The translations under genes and the position numbers were made by a program. From assembly GCA_001768565.1 (NCBI GenBank), contig MEOE01000034.1, forward strand, positions 1-58,373: a stretch of 58,373 nt of DNA, in the 5' to 3' direction. Source of the DNA: Bacteroidetes bacterium GWF2_33_16 (GTDB lineage: Bacteria > Bacteroidota > Bacteroidia > Bacteroidales > UBA12077). Positions 44,134 through 53,725 of this stretch are shown piece by piece. Numbering within the stretch: position 1 is the stretch's first letter; every line of letters starts with the position of its first letter. The notes below the pieces were generated by a model. It saw only the letters and a list, made by a program, of their open reading frames with translations, was not told the DNA's origin and did not search any database.

Positions 44134-44841
44134 ATGACAAACGAAGAATTAATAAAGGATGCATTTGACAATAAAACATGGAATGAGATTCAGACAACCG
44201 ATTCATGGACAATATTTAAGGTAATGGCTGAGTTTGTCGAAGGTTTTTCTAAGTTAGCACGAATTGGACCCTGTGTTTCAATTTTTGGTTCGGCACGTAC
44301 AAAACCAGACAATAAATACTTTAAACTAGCTGAAGATATTGCTTTTAAGTTGACCAAGTATGGATACGGAGTTATAACTGGCGGTGGTCCGGGTATTATG
44401 GAAGCAGGTAATATGGGTGCTAAAAAAGGAAATGGAAAATCTGTAGGTTTAAATATTGATTTACCTTTTGAACAATCAGCCAATCTATTTATCGATCCTG
44501 ATAAATTAATCAGCTTTGAGCACTTTTTTGTTCGTAAAGTAATGTTTGTAAGATATGCACAGGGATTTATAGTTCTCCCAGGCGGTTTTGGAACACTCGA
44601 TGAGCTTTTTGAAGCTATTACACTTATACAGACAGAGAAAATTGGTAATTTTCCAATTATACTTGTTGGATCAGAATACTGGAAAGGACTTTTTGATTGG
44701 GTTCGTGATGTAATGATGGATAAAGAGCATAATGTAAGTAAAAAGGATTTGGACTTAATTTCAATTGTTGACACAGCCGATGAGGCTGTTGCTAAAATTA
44801 ATGAATTCTATTCTAAGTACTTATTGAGTCCAAACTTTTAG
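44134..44841 (+). CDS. LOG-family protein (TIGR00730-like, possible nucleoside 5'-monophosphate phosphoribohydrolase)
   Basis: 235 aa from ATG 44134; a TTG three codons earlier is less likely. The Rossmann-like fold carries the motif GGGPGIMEAGNMGA, and the diagnostic LPGGFGTLDELFE motif (PGGxGTxxE) is present. The family cleaves cytokinin-type and other nucleoside monophosphates to free base and ribose 5-phosphate; some members have been misannotated as lysine decarboxylases. Its substrate here is unknown. It is 52 bp downstream of uvrA. Confidence 0.9.
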   Translation: MTNEELIKDAFDNKTWNEIQTTDSWTIFKVMAEFVEGFSKLARIGPCVSIFGSARTKPDNKYFKLAEDIAFKLTKYGYGVITGGGPGIMEAGNMGAKKGNGKSVGLNIDLPFEQSANLFIDPDKLISFEHFFVRKVMFVRYAQGFIVLPGGFGTLDELFEAITLIQTEKIGNFPIILVGSEYWKGLFDWVRDVMMDKEHNVSKKDLDLISIVDTADEAVAKINEFYSKYLLSPNF

Positions 44842-44986
44842 TTTTTAGTTTCGCTTTGTTGATGCTTGTTGTTAACAAATAAGACAATTTATTAACAATT
44901 GTTAATAACTCCTGTTGATATTTTGTTATAATTGCTTTAAATGCTTATTTTTATTCAATATTTTGGTGGATTAAATACAGGTGTTT

Positions 44987-46318
44987 ATGATAAAACATTT
45001 AGTTCTTCTTGTTTACATGGGTGTATTACTTGCTCTGAATTCTATATTTTCAGATAAAGTTTCACTCGTATTACATTCATCAGATCAAGTTGAAGCAGGC
45101 AGTGAGATATACGTTGAGATTACGCTAAACAAATCTGATTTTGAAAGTTTTGCCCGATTTCAGCAAGAAATTCCTGCTGGATTAACTCCTATACCAGTAA
45201 CTACAGCGAATGCGGATTTTAGCTTTAACGACCAAAAGTTAAAATTTATTTGGTTAAAACTACCTGGAGATGAAGAAATTACTATTTCTTATAAATTACA
45301 AGTAGATCAACGATTAAAAGGAAGATTCAATCTTAATGGTAAATTCTCTTATATAGCCGAGAATGAACGCCGATCAGTTGATATTACACCAAAAATAGTC
45401 GTGATAACACCATCACCCAGTATTGATCCCAGCTTAATTGTTGATATTGCAGACTTTAAACCCTTAGCCACACCTTCGTATATTTTAGCAGATGCTAATC
45501 AGGTTAAGTGTATAAGACAAATCCCATATAAAGCACAAGGATCTGATGAATATATTGTGAATCTTTTAGTTAACAAGGGAAATAAAGAAAAATTTGCAAA
45601 AATACAGGAAACTGTACCAGCAGGATATACTGCTGTTAGCATTGAAAACAAAGATGCCATATTTACTTTTAAAGATCAAACAGTTAAATTGCTGTGGATG
45701 AATCTTCCTAACGAACCCTATTTTGTTGTTTCTTATAAACTAGTTCCCGCACCCGAAAAAACTGAAAAGCCAAGCCTTGCAGGAACTTTTTCATTCATAG
45801 AAAATGACAATACCTTAAGTATGGATATTCAGGAAAGAGATGTAAACCTTACCAATCGATCAGACGAAAACTTGATGGCTGCATTATCTTCTATTCCTTC
45901 AACAACGAGTTTATCAGAACCAACAGCAAAACCATACGATCATTCGGGCAAAGTAAAAATAGAGATTGCCGAAAGTGCATTAAAATTATTAAGACAAGAT
46001 ACCAGACTTACTCAGATGCTTGAACCTGAGAATGGAGTTTATTATAGAGTTCAGGTTGCTGCGGGTCATCGCCCGATAGATATTAACAAGTATTTTAAAA
46101 AATATAACCTTGATAAAGAAGTACGCACAGAGTTACATGAAGGATGGAGAAAATATTCCGTTGGATCATTTGCAGTTTATAAGGCAGCAAGGGATTATAG
46201 AGTTCATATCTGGAATACAACGACTATTGATGATGCTTTTGTTGCCGCTTATAACAATGGAAAACGAATAACAGTTCAGGAAGCTTTAATGATTACAAAC
46301 CATGATTGGGTACGATAA
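44987..46318 (+). CDS. Secreted protein with two related immunoglobulin-like repeats and a SPOR-like C-terminus
   Basis: 443 aa from ATG 44987 (MIKHLVLLVYMGVLL); GTG 44981 is an alternative start. A signal peptide or N-terminal anchor is present. Two repeats share the pattern FARFQQEIPAGLTPIPV...FSFNDQKLKFIWLKLP (about residues 45-145) and FAKIQETVPAGYTAVSI...FTFKDQTVKLLWMNLP (about 190-285). The C-terminal 95 residues (YYRVQVAAGHRPIDINKYFKKYNL...WRKYSVGSFAVYKAARDY) resemble a SPOR-type peptidoglycan-binding fold. It is followed after 25 bp by an outer membrane protein gene and is probably co-transcribed with it. Function not recognised; a cell-envelope scaffold is a reasonable guess. Confidence 0.7.
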   Translation: MIKHLVLLVYMGVLLALNSIFSDKVSLVLHSSDQVEAGSEIYVEITLNKSDFESFARFQQEIPAGLTPIPVTTANADFSFNDQKLKFIWLKLPGDEEITISYKLQVDQRLKGRFNLNGKFSYIAENERRSVDITPKIVVITPSPSIDPSLIVDIADFKPLATPSYILADANQVKCIRQIPYKAQGSDEYIVNLLVNKGNKEKFAKIQETVPAGYTAVSIENKDAIFTFKDQTVKLLWMNLPNEPYFVVSYKLVPAPEKTEKPSLAGTFSFIENDNTLSMDIQERDVNLTNRSDENLMAALSSIPSTTSLSEPTAKPYDHSGKVKIEIAESALKLLRQDTRLTQMLEPENGVYYRVQVAAGHRPIDINKYFKKYNLDKEVRTELHEGWRKYSVGSFAVYKAARDYRVHIWNTTTIDDAFVAAYNNGKRITVQEALMITNHDWVR

Positions 46319-46343
46319 AAACTTAAAATTTTAATCTTTTACC

Positions 46344-47684
46344 ATGAGATTAATAAAAATTACTCTAACTATCCTGTTTATCTTCATCTTAGGTACTCAA
46401 ATAGCATTTGCTCAAGGAGGATACGAAGACCTTTTAATGCGAGAGGTTGAAGTAGAAAACCCTGTTTATATGCCAGTAATTGGTATTGGAGTCGGTTTTA
46501 TTAATTATTATGGTGAGCTTCAGAATGATACAAAAAACATTCTACAAGGGAATCCCTCCTATCGAATAAATATTTATCAGCCACTCGGTAAAAAACACTA
46601 TTGGAAAGCTAATCTCAATTTAATATTGGGTACAATGTCTGGATATGAACGTTCATATGACGACACATCAAAAAATTTAAATTTTATTGCCGACATTTTC
46701 AGTTTTGGATTAAACCTTGAATATAATTTTGGTCAACTTTTTAAAAAAGATCGAAAACTGCGTCCTTTCTTTTCCATTGGAGCAGAATATTTTACTATTA
46801 CTTCAAATAATACTGATATAAGAAATAGTCTTGGAGCCTATCAGTACTACCCTGACGGAACAATTCGCGTTAGCGACCAATTAACAAAACGTGATTATAA
46901 TTACGAAACCCCCATTCAGAAGATTAATCGCTTTGGTAACGAAAGCTATGATCAGTATATATATGCCGTGGTTGCTGATGCAGGTATAGATTTTAAAATT
47001 AGTAATCGTGTGTCATTAAGAATTGCTACTTCTTTACATTACACTTTCTCTGACGACCTTGATGATGTAAGTCATAAAAATACGAAAGGGCGAATTGGTG
47101 ATACAAAAACAGACATGTTTAGTATGACTTACACAAGTCTTAATATAGACTTATTTTCTGATCCTAAAACCAAGATGATTGAAGATCTTTTTATGGATAT
47201 TACAGGAGATTTTGATTATACAATAATTGCAGACTCAGATAATGATGGCGTTCTTGATTTGGCTGATAATTGCTTTGATACACCTTCGGGTGTTGAAGTA
47301 GATTCTGTAGGTTGTCCTCTTGATAATGACAGAGATGGAGTTCCAGATTTTAAAGATAAAGATTTATTTACAGCATTCGGTGCTATTGTCAATGAACATG
47401 GCGAGGAAATGTCACCAGAAACTATTCTTGCAGGACTTTTCCAGAATGTTGTTGCTGTAGAAAGAACTGAGACATATATGATTCCTATTGGTTTAGGCTG
47501 GTCGAAATATTCACAAATGTCGAATATTGAAATACCTGAGAAGTTTAAAAAATTAGATAGAGATAATGATAATTATATATCATTTGATGAGCTTTTAAAG
47601 GCTATTAATAGTTTCTTTGATATGGATTCCGACTTTAAACCAGATGATATATACGAGTTAAATGACTTCTTCTTTGCTCAATAA
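46344..47684 (+). CDS. Outer membrane beta-barrel protein with calcium-binding repeats and EF-hand
   Basis: 446 aa with a signal peptide cut near AFAQGG. Residues about 30-285 have alternating hydrophobic strands of a beta barrel (PVIGIGVGFINYYGELQND, GLNLEYNFGQLF, FSIGAEYFTI). Thrombospondin-type-3-like Asp repeats follow (DSDNDGVLDLADNC, DNDRDGVPDFKDKD). A conserved linker then leads to an EF-hand-like loop DRDNDNYISFDELLKAI near the C-terminus. There is no OmpA peptidoglycan-binding domain, so a partner such as the SPOR-like protein upstream may provide cell-wall contact. Confidence 0.78.
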   Translation: MRLIKITLTILFIFILGTQIAFAQGGYEDLLMREVEVENPVYMPVIGIGVGFINYYGELQNDTKNILQGNPSYRINIYQPLGKKHYWKANLNLILGTMSGYERSYDDTSKNLNFIADIFSFGLNLEYNFGQLFKKDRKLRPFFSIGAEYFTITSNNTDIRNSLGAYQYYPDGTIRVSDQLTKRDYNYETPIQKINRFGNESYDQYIYAVVADAGIDFKISNRVSLRIATSLHYTFSDDLDDVSHKNTKGRIGDTKTDMFSMTYTSLNIDLFSDPKTKMIEDLFMDITGDFDYTIIADSDNDGVLDLADNCFDTPSGVEVDSVGCPLDNDRDGVPDFKDKDLFTAFGAIVNEHGEEMSPETILAGLFQNVVAVERTETYMIPIGLGWSKYSQMSNIEIPEKFKKLDRDNDNYISFDELLKAINSFFDMDSDFKPDDIYELNDFFFAQ

Positions 47685-47713
47685 TACACTCTGATTTTAA
47701 AATGGCAAGTACT

Positions 47714-48163
47714 TTATTGTCTCTTAAGGCGGTCTAAATCGCGTTTAACATCTTTTTTCTTGATATCCTCGCGCTTATCGAATTCCTGTTTACCTTTAGC
47801 TAAAGCTATTTCAAGCTTTGCCCAACCACTTTCGGTAATAAATAATCGAAGTGCAACAATGGTTAGTCCTTTTTCTGAAACCTTTTTTTCGAGTTTATTC
47901 AATTCGCGTCGGGTTAATAATAGCTTCCGATCACGCTTAGGTTCATGATTATAATGGGTACCAAAAGAGTATTCTGAAATATTTAAGCCACGCACATACA
48001 ACTCATGCTCAACAAAATAGCAATATGTATCGATAAGATTTGCTTTCCCTCCACGTATCGACTTTATTTCAGTACCCGTGAGTTTTATACCAGCAATATA
48101 CTTATCTATAAATTCGTAACTGAAGCCAGCCTTTTTATTCTTTATGTTTATTGATGTTTGCAT
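47714..48163 (-). CDS. smpB: SsrA-binding protein
   Basis: 149 aa from ATG 48163 ([14 protein letters not shown]); the longer frame to 48265 is not conserved-looking. Family motifs are [24 protein letters not shown]-like [12 protein letters not shown], and [27 protein letters not shown]. The basic C-terminal tail ([17 protein letters not shown]) inserts into the mRNA channel. It delivers tmRNA to stalled ribosomes. The tmRNA gene is not in the window. Confidence 0.95.
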   Translation of the reverse strand: MQTSINIKNKKAGFSYEFIDKYIAGIKLTGTEIKSIRGGKANLIDTYCYFVEHELYVRGLNISEYSFGTHYNHEPKRDRKLLLTRRELNKLEKKVSEKGLTIVALRLFITESGWAKLEIALAKGKQEFDKREDIKKKDVKRDLDRLKRQ

Positions 48164-48502
48164 AGAATTATTTACGAGGACCAAATTAAAGTTTTTTTTC
48201 CTAGTCGCCAAATCATGCGGTAAACAAATACTACAAAAGCCTGATAGCGGTAATAAAAAATCCAATATCTCTAATCAATGAAGTATTTTAAAGGAATAAA
48301 AACATATTATGGAACTAAAAATAATCACATTACCTCTTTAGAGTATTATTTACATCGAATTAAAAAATCATAATAAAATATCTGTATAGAAAGTATTCGA
48401 AAACTATTATTAGAAGATCTTTTGAGAAAATTCTATAATTCAGATTCATCAATAGAATACAAATTATTACTGACTAATAAAAACTTTGTATAAATTCGCA
48501 AT
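48164..48502. other. 339-bp divergent spacer between smpB and miaA
   Basis: AT-rich and without a gene. It must hold promoters for both flanking genes. TAAATTCG at 48491-48498 is close to the -7 consensus but nearly abuts the miaA start. I see no RNA gene or strong hairpin. Confidence 0.4.
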
Positions 48503-49423
48503 ATGAGTCAAAAATACAACTTAATAACTGTACTGGGACCAACTGCAGGTGGTAAAACATCTTTTGCAGCTCATTTGGCACATGTTCTTAACGGAGAAAT
48601 TATTAGTGCAGACTCACGACAGGTCTATCGTGGTATGGATATTGGCACAGGCAAAGATATTGCCGATTATATTGTTAACGGAAAACCTGTTCCTTTTCAT
48701 TTAATCGACATTGTTGACGCAGGATATAAATATAATGTATACGAATATCAGCGTGATTTTATTCAAGTATTTAATGCTATTAGCTCCCAGAATAAAATAC
48801 CTGTATTATGTGGTGGATCAGGCTTGTATATAGAAGCAGTTCTAAAAGGGTACAAACTAATTAATGTTCCGATTAACGAAGTTTTAAGACAAGAGTTATC
48901 AGAAAAATCAGAAAATGAATTAATTCATATTTTGGAATCTGCAAAGACGTTGCACAATAAATCAGATTTAGATACCCGCAAACGAATGATTAGAGCAATA
49001 GAAATTGGAAAATATTATACCGAAAACCCACAACCGGAAAATGATTTTCCACAAATAAATTCGCTTGTTATTGGATTAAAATACGATCGCCAATCTCAAC
49101 GCAAAAGAATAACTCAGCGACTTAAACAACGTTTAGATGAAGGCATGATTGATGAAGTAAAATTATTGCTTTTAAAAGGTATAACAGCAGAAGATATAAT
49201 CTATTATGGATTAGAGTACAAATATTTAACACAATATATATTAGGTGAATTATCATATAGTGATATGTTTACCAAACTTGAGACTGCTATTCATCAATTT
49301 GCTAAACGCCAGATGACCTGGTTCAGAAAAATGGAACGAAGTGGTATTCAAATTTATTGGCTCGATGGTTATGCAAGTATGCAGGAAAAACTGGAAAGAG
49401 CAATAAAGTTATATGAAAATTAA
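48503..49423 (+). CDS. miaA: tRNA dimethylallyltransferase
   Basis: 306 aa, full length. P-loop GPTAGGKTSFAAHLA, the DSRQVYRGMDIGTGK substrate motif, GGSGLYIEAVLKGY, and the C-terminal FAKRQMTWFRKM are diagnostic. It transfers the dimethylallyl group to A37 of tRNAs that read UNN codons. It converges on the small membrane protein gene at 49420, with a 4-bp overlap of the two stop codons. Confidence 0.96.
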   Translation: MSQKYNLITVLGPTAGGKTSFAAHLAHVLNGEIISADSRQVYRGMDIGTGKDIADYIVNGKPVPFHLIDIVDAGYKYNVYEYQRDFIQVFNAISSQNKIPVLCGGSGLYIEAVLKGYKLINVPINEVLRQELSEKSENELIHILESAKTLHNKSDLDTRKRMIRAIEIGKYYTENPQPENDFPQINSLVIGLKYDRQSQRKRITQRLKQRLDEGMIDEVKLLLLKGITAEDIIYYGLEYKYLTQYILGELSYSDMFTKLETAIHQFAKRQMTWFRKMERSGIQIYWLDGYASMQEKLERAIKLYEN

Positions 49424-49824
49424 TTTATTAAGAACCAATTGTGCTGAACAAGTTTTAAAATGATAAAAACAACAACAATTATATTAATCAACGAAAACAT
49501 ATAATTATATTCAGTTCTGTATTTTTCAAAATTCCTTCTCAACAATATTCCCAAATTGGGCAAAAAGAGGCAAATAAGAATAAAAATAAAAAGCAGGTTA
49601 CTAATCTGGTATTCAAGATCAGTTGTTCCAAAAAACATAAATAAATAGACAAATACCAATAAAACAAGAAGATATATAAGGTAACTGATTTTAAGTGTGA
49701 GTGTTGAAATTCTTCGCCTGTGATTTATTAGAAAAGGTTTTACAATAATAAATGCCAATAAGTATATTATCAGAAATACGATCATTAAAAGGAAATGCAC
49801 AATATTTTGAACTGCATCATTCAT
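49420..49824 (-). CDS. Hypothetical membrane protein with four hydrophobic segments
   Basis: 134 aa from ATG 49824 (MNDAVQNIVHFLL); the longer frame would read through the upstream terminator. About four membrane helices are separated by basic loops (LINHRRRISTLTL, LRRNFEKYRTEYN). No family recognised. It lies 47 bp after the terminator of the S9 peptidase gene and converges on miaA. Confidence 0.6.
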   Translation of the reverse strand: MNDAVQNIVHFLLMIVFLIIYLLAFIIVKPFLINHRRRISTLTLKISYLIYLLVLLVFVYLFMFFGTTDLEYQISNLLFIFILICLFLPNLGILLRRNFEKYRTEYNYMFSLINIIVVVFIILKLVQHNWFLIN

Positions 49825-49870
49825 AAATAGGAACACGTTTGGACATTTAAATTTACTTGTTTTTAATATA

Positions 49871-49899
49871 AAAAGCAAAAGGCCGGCTAGGCCGGCCTT
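49871..49899 (-). terminator. Intrinsic terminator of the S9 peptidase gene
   Basis: On the minus strand AAGGCCGGC pairs with GCCGGCCTT around CTA, followed by TTGCTTTTTATATT. It is 8 nt after the peptidase stop codon. Confidence 0.88.
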
Positions 49900-49907
49900 A
49901 AACTCTA

Positions 49908-51998
49908 TTATTCTTCATCTTTCAACCACTGATCAAGCCAGCTGAAAAACTCACGTTGCCATAATATACCATTCTGTGGTTGCAAAACCCAATGGTTTTC
50001 GTTATGGAAATGCAAATATTTACTAGGTATTCCCCGCAGTTGCGCTGCATTAAATGCACTCATACCTTGAGTAAATGCTATTCTAAAATCTTGTTCGCCA
50101 TGTACAACCATAATAGGTGTATCCCATTTATCAACAAAGCGATGTGGTGAATTATCATATGATTCTTTGTTTGCTTTATCCCAGTATGGACCACCCAAAT
50201 CCCAATCGACGAAAAACATTTCTTCGGTTTCGAGATATTGAGCTTCGAGATTAAACATACCATCGTGAGCAATAAATGCATCGAATCGTTTGTTATGATT
50301 ACCAGCTAACCAGAATACCGAGAAACCACCATAACTTGCACCTACTGCACCCAAATTTTTATTATCAACAAATGGCTCTTTGGCAACAGCATCAATAGCA
50401 CTTAGGTAATCTCTCATATTTTGACCACCATAATCCTTACTTATCTGTTCATTCCACTCAGAACCAAATGAAGGTACACCTCTACGATTTGGAGCTACAA
50501 TAATATAATCGTTTGCAGCCATCAATTGAAAATTCCAACGGTACGAGAAGAATTGACTTACAGATGATTGCGGACCACCCTGACAATATAATAAAGCAGG
50601 GTATTTTTTATTCGGATCAAATTTTGGAGGATAAATTACCCAAACCAGCATTTGCTTATTATCAGTTGTTTCAATCCAACGCTCTTCAACTTTCCCAAAA
50701 CTCAACTGGTCTAATAAATTTTTATTTATGAAAGTAAGTTGAGTTTCTTCTCCTGTTTCAGGATTAATACTGAATATCTCAGTCGGCATGGAAATAGATT
50801 GTTTAGCTCCAATAAGTACATTCTGCAATGGAGTAACTGACTGATAATTATGATCGCCAGTCGTAATCTGCGTAATTTCTTTAGTAGAAATATTTAAACG
50901 ATAAATCTGATATCGAGCCTTGTAATCACTATAAAAATAAATAAAGTTATTATCACTTGTCCATGCTGGACTATGAACATTCTGATCAAAACTTACAGTA
51001 TAATCCTGAATTTCTTTTGTATTAAAATCATAAATAAACAATCTGTTTTTATCAGCTTCGTAACCATCTCTTTTCATACTTTCCCAGGCTATTTTTTTGC
51101 CATCAGGTGAAAAAACTGGTCCAATATCATAACCTAAATTACTCTCTGATAGATTCTTTATTTCATGGGTTTCTAAATCATATACAAATATATCGGAATT
51201 TGTTGAAAGTGAATACGCTTTGCCAACAAGTCTCTTAGTAGTAAAGGCAATTAATTTACCATCGGGACTCCAGTTGATCTGTTCCATACCACCAAAAGGT
51301 TTAAGTGGGCAATCAAAATGTTCACCCTCCATAATATCAATAATATTTGTAAGAGCTTTACCATCATAATTGGCATAGAATACATGGCTATACGTATAGT
51401 CATGCCATCTGTCCCAATGTCGGTACATTAAATCTGTTTCAATACGAGCATTGGCTTTTGGAAGATCGGGATAAATATCAATAACACCTTTATCTATTTT
51501 AACGTCTTTAATGAATATAATCTTGGTTTGATCAGGTGAATATTTAAATCCATTTAATCCTCCTTCAACATCAGAAATCTGAATACGGTTTTTTCCATCA
51601 GTATCCATCTCCCACATTTGCAACGAACCACTTTCTGTACTTAAAAACCCAATTTTCTTACCATCGGGACGCCAGATATGCCCAAATTCACCACCTTCTG
51701 TATTTGTTATATTTGTTGACTTTCCTCCATCAACAGAGATAGTAAACAGCTCCCTGTTTCCCTTATTTTTCTCTATATTATAAAAAGAAGCACCAAAAAG
51801 AATGGTTTTTTCGTCGGGAGAAACTTGAACCTCGCTAACACGACCAAATGACCACAACACTTCTGGCGTAAGAATATCTGAAGTTAATTTTAACTGATCA
51901 ACCGGATTATTAATTTCTGTTTTTGTTCCATATTCAGTATTACATGACACTATAAGAAACAAAAAACTTATGCCAATAATTGTATAGATTTTTCTCAT
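49908..51998 (-). CDS. S9-family prolyl oligopeptidase-type lipoprotein peptidase
   Basis: 696 aa with a lipobox (FLIVSCNTEYG). An N-terminal seven-blade propeller with TolB/WD40-like repeats spans about residues 45-420 (VSPDEKTILFGASFYN, WSPDGKLIAFTTKR, FSPDGKKIAWESM). The alpha/beta hydrolase domain spans about 440-696, with the nucleophile in GASYGGFSVFW, Asp in HGEQDFRIAF and His in NENHWVLQP. It is probably a dipeptidyl or acyl-aminoacyl peptidase degrading peptides outside the inner membrane. It lies 9 bp downstream of recA on the same strand, and a strong terminator follows. Confidence 0.92.
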   Translation of the reverse strand: MRKIYTIIGISFLFLIVSCNTEYGTKTEINNPVDQLKLTSDILTPEVLWSFGRVSEVQVSPDEKTILFGASFYNIEKNKGNRELFTISVDGGKSTNITNTEGGEFGHIWRPDGKKIGFLSTESGSLQMWEMDTDGKNRIQISDVEGGLNGFKYSPDQTKIIFIKDVKIDKGVIDIYPDLPKANARIETDLMYRHWDRWHDYTYSHVFYANYDGKALTNIIDIMEGEHFDCPLKPFGGMEQINWSPDGKLIAFTTKRLVGKAYSLSTNSDIFVYDLETHEIKNLSESNLGYDIGPVFSPDGKKIAWESMKRDGYEADKNRLFIYDFNTKEIQDYTVSFDQNVHSPAWTSDNNFIYFYSDYKARYQIYRLNISTKEITQITTGDHNYQSVTPLQNVLIGAKQSISMPTEIFSINPETGEETQLTFINKNLLDQLSFGKVEERWIETTDNKQMLVWVIYPPKFDPNKKYPALLYCQGGPQSSVSQFFSYRWNFQLMAANDYIIVAPNRRGVPSFGSEWNEQISKDYGGQNMRDYLSAIDAVAKEPFVDNKNLGAVGASYGGFSVFWLAGNHNKRFDAFIAHDGMFNLEAQYLETEEMFFVDWDLGGPYWDKANKESYDNSPHRFVDKWDTPIMVVHGEQDFRIAFTQGMSAFNAAQLRGIPSKYLHFHNENHWVLQPQNGILWQREFFSWLDQWLKDEE

Positions 51999-52007
51999 TT
52001 CGAATAA

Positions 52008-53027
52008 TTATTTAGTTACTGAATACTGATCTTTAATTTTCTTTTCGAGTTCATCGGCTAATTCTGGGTTATCTTTTAACAGTTGCTTAACAGCATCACG
52101 ACCTTGGCCAAGTTTTGTCTCGCCATAGCTAAACCACGAACCACTTTTCTTTATAACATTAAGCTCGGCACCAAGATCAATAATTTCTCCTATTTTTGAA
52201 ATTCCTTCGCCATACATAATATCGAACTCTGCTTTTTTAAATGGTGGAGCAAGTTTGTTTTTAACAATTTTTGCTCTGGTACGGTTACCTGAAATTTCTT
52301 CACCATCTTTAATCTGACCAGTTTTCCGAATATCAATTCGTATTGTAGCATAAAATTTAAGTGCATTTCCTCCAGTAGTAGTTTCTGGATTGCCAAACAT
52401 AACTCCAATCTTATCGCGAAGCTGGTTTATAAAAATACAACAAGTATTTGTTTTGCTTATATTAGCTGTAAGTTTACGTAATGCCTGTGACATAAGTCTT
52501 GCTTGTAAACCCATTTTTGAATCACCCATTTCACCTTCTATTTCGGCTTTTGGAGTAAGTGCAGCAACTGAGTCAATAACAATAACATCGATAGCTCCGG
52601 ATCGAATAAGATGATCTGTAATTTCGAGTGCTTGTTCACCATTGTCTGGTTGTGATATAAGAAGGTTCTCTACATCAACACCCAATTTTTCGGCATAAAA
52701 ACGATCAAAAGCATGCTCGGCATCAATAATAGCAGCTATCCCACCTTGTTTCTGTGCTTCGGCAATTACATGTATTGCAAGTGTTGTTTTACCTGATGAT
52801 TCGGGTCCATAAATTTCGATTACTCTGCCTCTTGGAAACCCACCAACACCTAATGCAACATCGAGCGAAATAGAACCAGAAGGAATAACAGGAACATCGG
52901 CAACAGCCTTATCACCCATTTTCATTATTGTTCCTTTTCCATAATCTTTATCAATTTTATCTAAGGTTAACTGAAGAGCCTTTAGTTTTTCCTTATTTAC
53001 GCTCATTTCTTTTTTTTCTTTCTCCAT
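52008..53027 (-). CDS. recA: Recombinase RecA
   Basis: 339 aa, typical length. Walker [10 protein letters not shown], the conserved [40 protein letters not shown], and loop L2 [16 protein letters not shown] are all present. RecA forms filaments on single-stranded DNA for strand exchange and SOS induction. No LexA box was recognised upstream. The bcp gene lies 11 bp upstream, so recA may be read from the same transcript. Confidence 0.97.
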   Translation of the reverse strand: MEKEKKEMSVNKEKLKALQLTLDKIDKDYGKGTIMKMGDKAVADVPVIPSGSISLDVALGVGGFPRGRVIEIYGPESSGKTTLAIHVIAEAQKQGGIAAIIDAEHAFDRFYAEKLGVDVENLLISQPDNGEQALEITDHLIRSGAIDVIVIDSVAALTPKAEIEGEMGDSKMGLQARLMSQALRKLTANISKTNTCCIFINQLRDKIGVMFGNPETTTGGNALKFYATIRIDIRKTGQIKDGEEISGNRTRAKIVKNKLAPPFKKAEFDIMYGEGISKIGEIIDLGAELNVIKKSGSWFSYGETKLGQGRDAVKQLLKDNPELADELEKKIKDQYSVTK

Positions 53028-53038
53028 GTTTATATTTA

Positions 53039-53503
53039 TTAAAATTTTAATTCTGTATAAATCTGATTTGTATGATCTTTTGTATCAACTTTCTCTATTA
53101 TCTTTTCTATTTTATGATCTTCTGACAAGATAAAAGTTTTTCTTAGAACACCCTCGTATGTTTTTCCATACATTTTCTTCTCACCCCAGGCATTATAGGT
53201 TTTAAGAATTACTTTCTCTGTATCGGAAATTAACCTGAATGGAAGCTTATATTTGTCAGCAAATTTTTTATGAGATGCCATTGCATCGGGACTAACACCA
53301 ATTATTTCGAAACCCTTCGCGAGCAAGTCATTGTAATTATCGCGAAGATTACATGCTTCGGCAGTACATCCGGGAGTATCATCTTTCGGATAAAAATAAA
53401 TTACTACCCTCTTACCTTTAAACTGAGTAAGCGTAATAGGTTCTCCATTTTGGTCAACTCCCATGAAATCAGGAGCAATATCGCCAGCTTTCAATATTTT
53501 CAT
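53039..53503 (-). CDS. bcp: Thioredoxin-dependent thiol peroxidase (Bcp/PrxQ type)
   Basis: A 154-aa peroxiredoxin. The peroxidatic Cys46 is in [11 protein letters not shown], with the resolving Cys51 five residues later as in atypical two-Cys PrxQ enzymes. It is a soluble cytoplasmic enzyme reducing hydrogen peroxide and organic peroxides with electrons from thioredoxin. It probably starts the transcript that includes recA and the S9 peptidase gene. Confidence 0.95.
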   Translation of the reverse strand: MKILKAGDIAPDFMGVDQNGEPITLTQFKGKRVVIYFYPKDDTPGCTAEACNLRDNYNDLLAKGFEIIGVSPDAMASHKKFADKYKLPFRLISDTEKVILKTYNAWGEKKMYGKTYEGVLRKTFILSEDHKIEKIIEKVDTKDHTNQIYTELKF

Positions 53504-53694
53504 AGTTGATTTGTTATTAACCTGTAAATTTAAAAAAATACCTTGATAAGATAGAATTTGTGATTTGTTGTTTTTGATTCTTTATTAACAAAATTAGAAT
53601 TCAAAAGGTTTGGTATTTTATGCTAAAATTGTTTTTTTGAAATTATTAGTGTATGAATATCGATAATTTTCTTTTACCTGTGGCTCAGGTATAT

Positions 53695-53702
53695 TAACTT
53701 TG
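53695..53702 (+). promoter_or_regulatory. Candidate -7 box for the TPR/PD40 protein gene
   Basis: TAACTTTG matches TAnnTTTG, 23 bp upstream of the ATG at 53726. The -33 region has only TTTTAC at the expected distance. Confidence 0.4.
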
Positions 53703-53725
53703 TAATTGTAATTTTATTTCCATAT

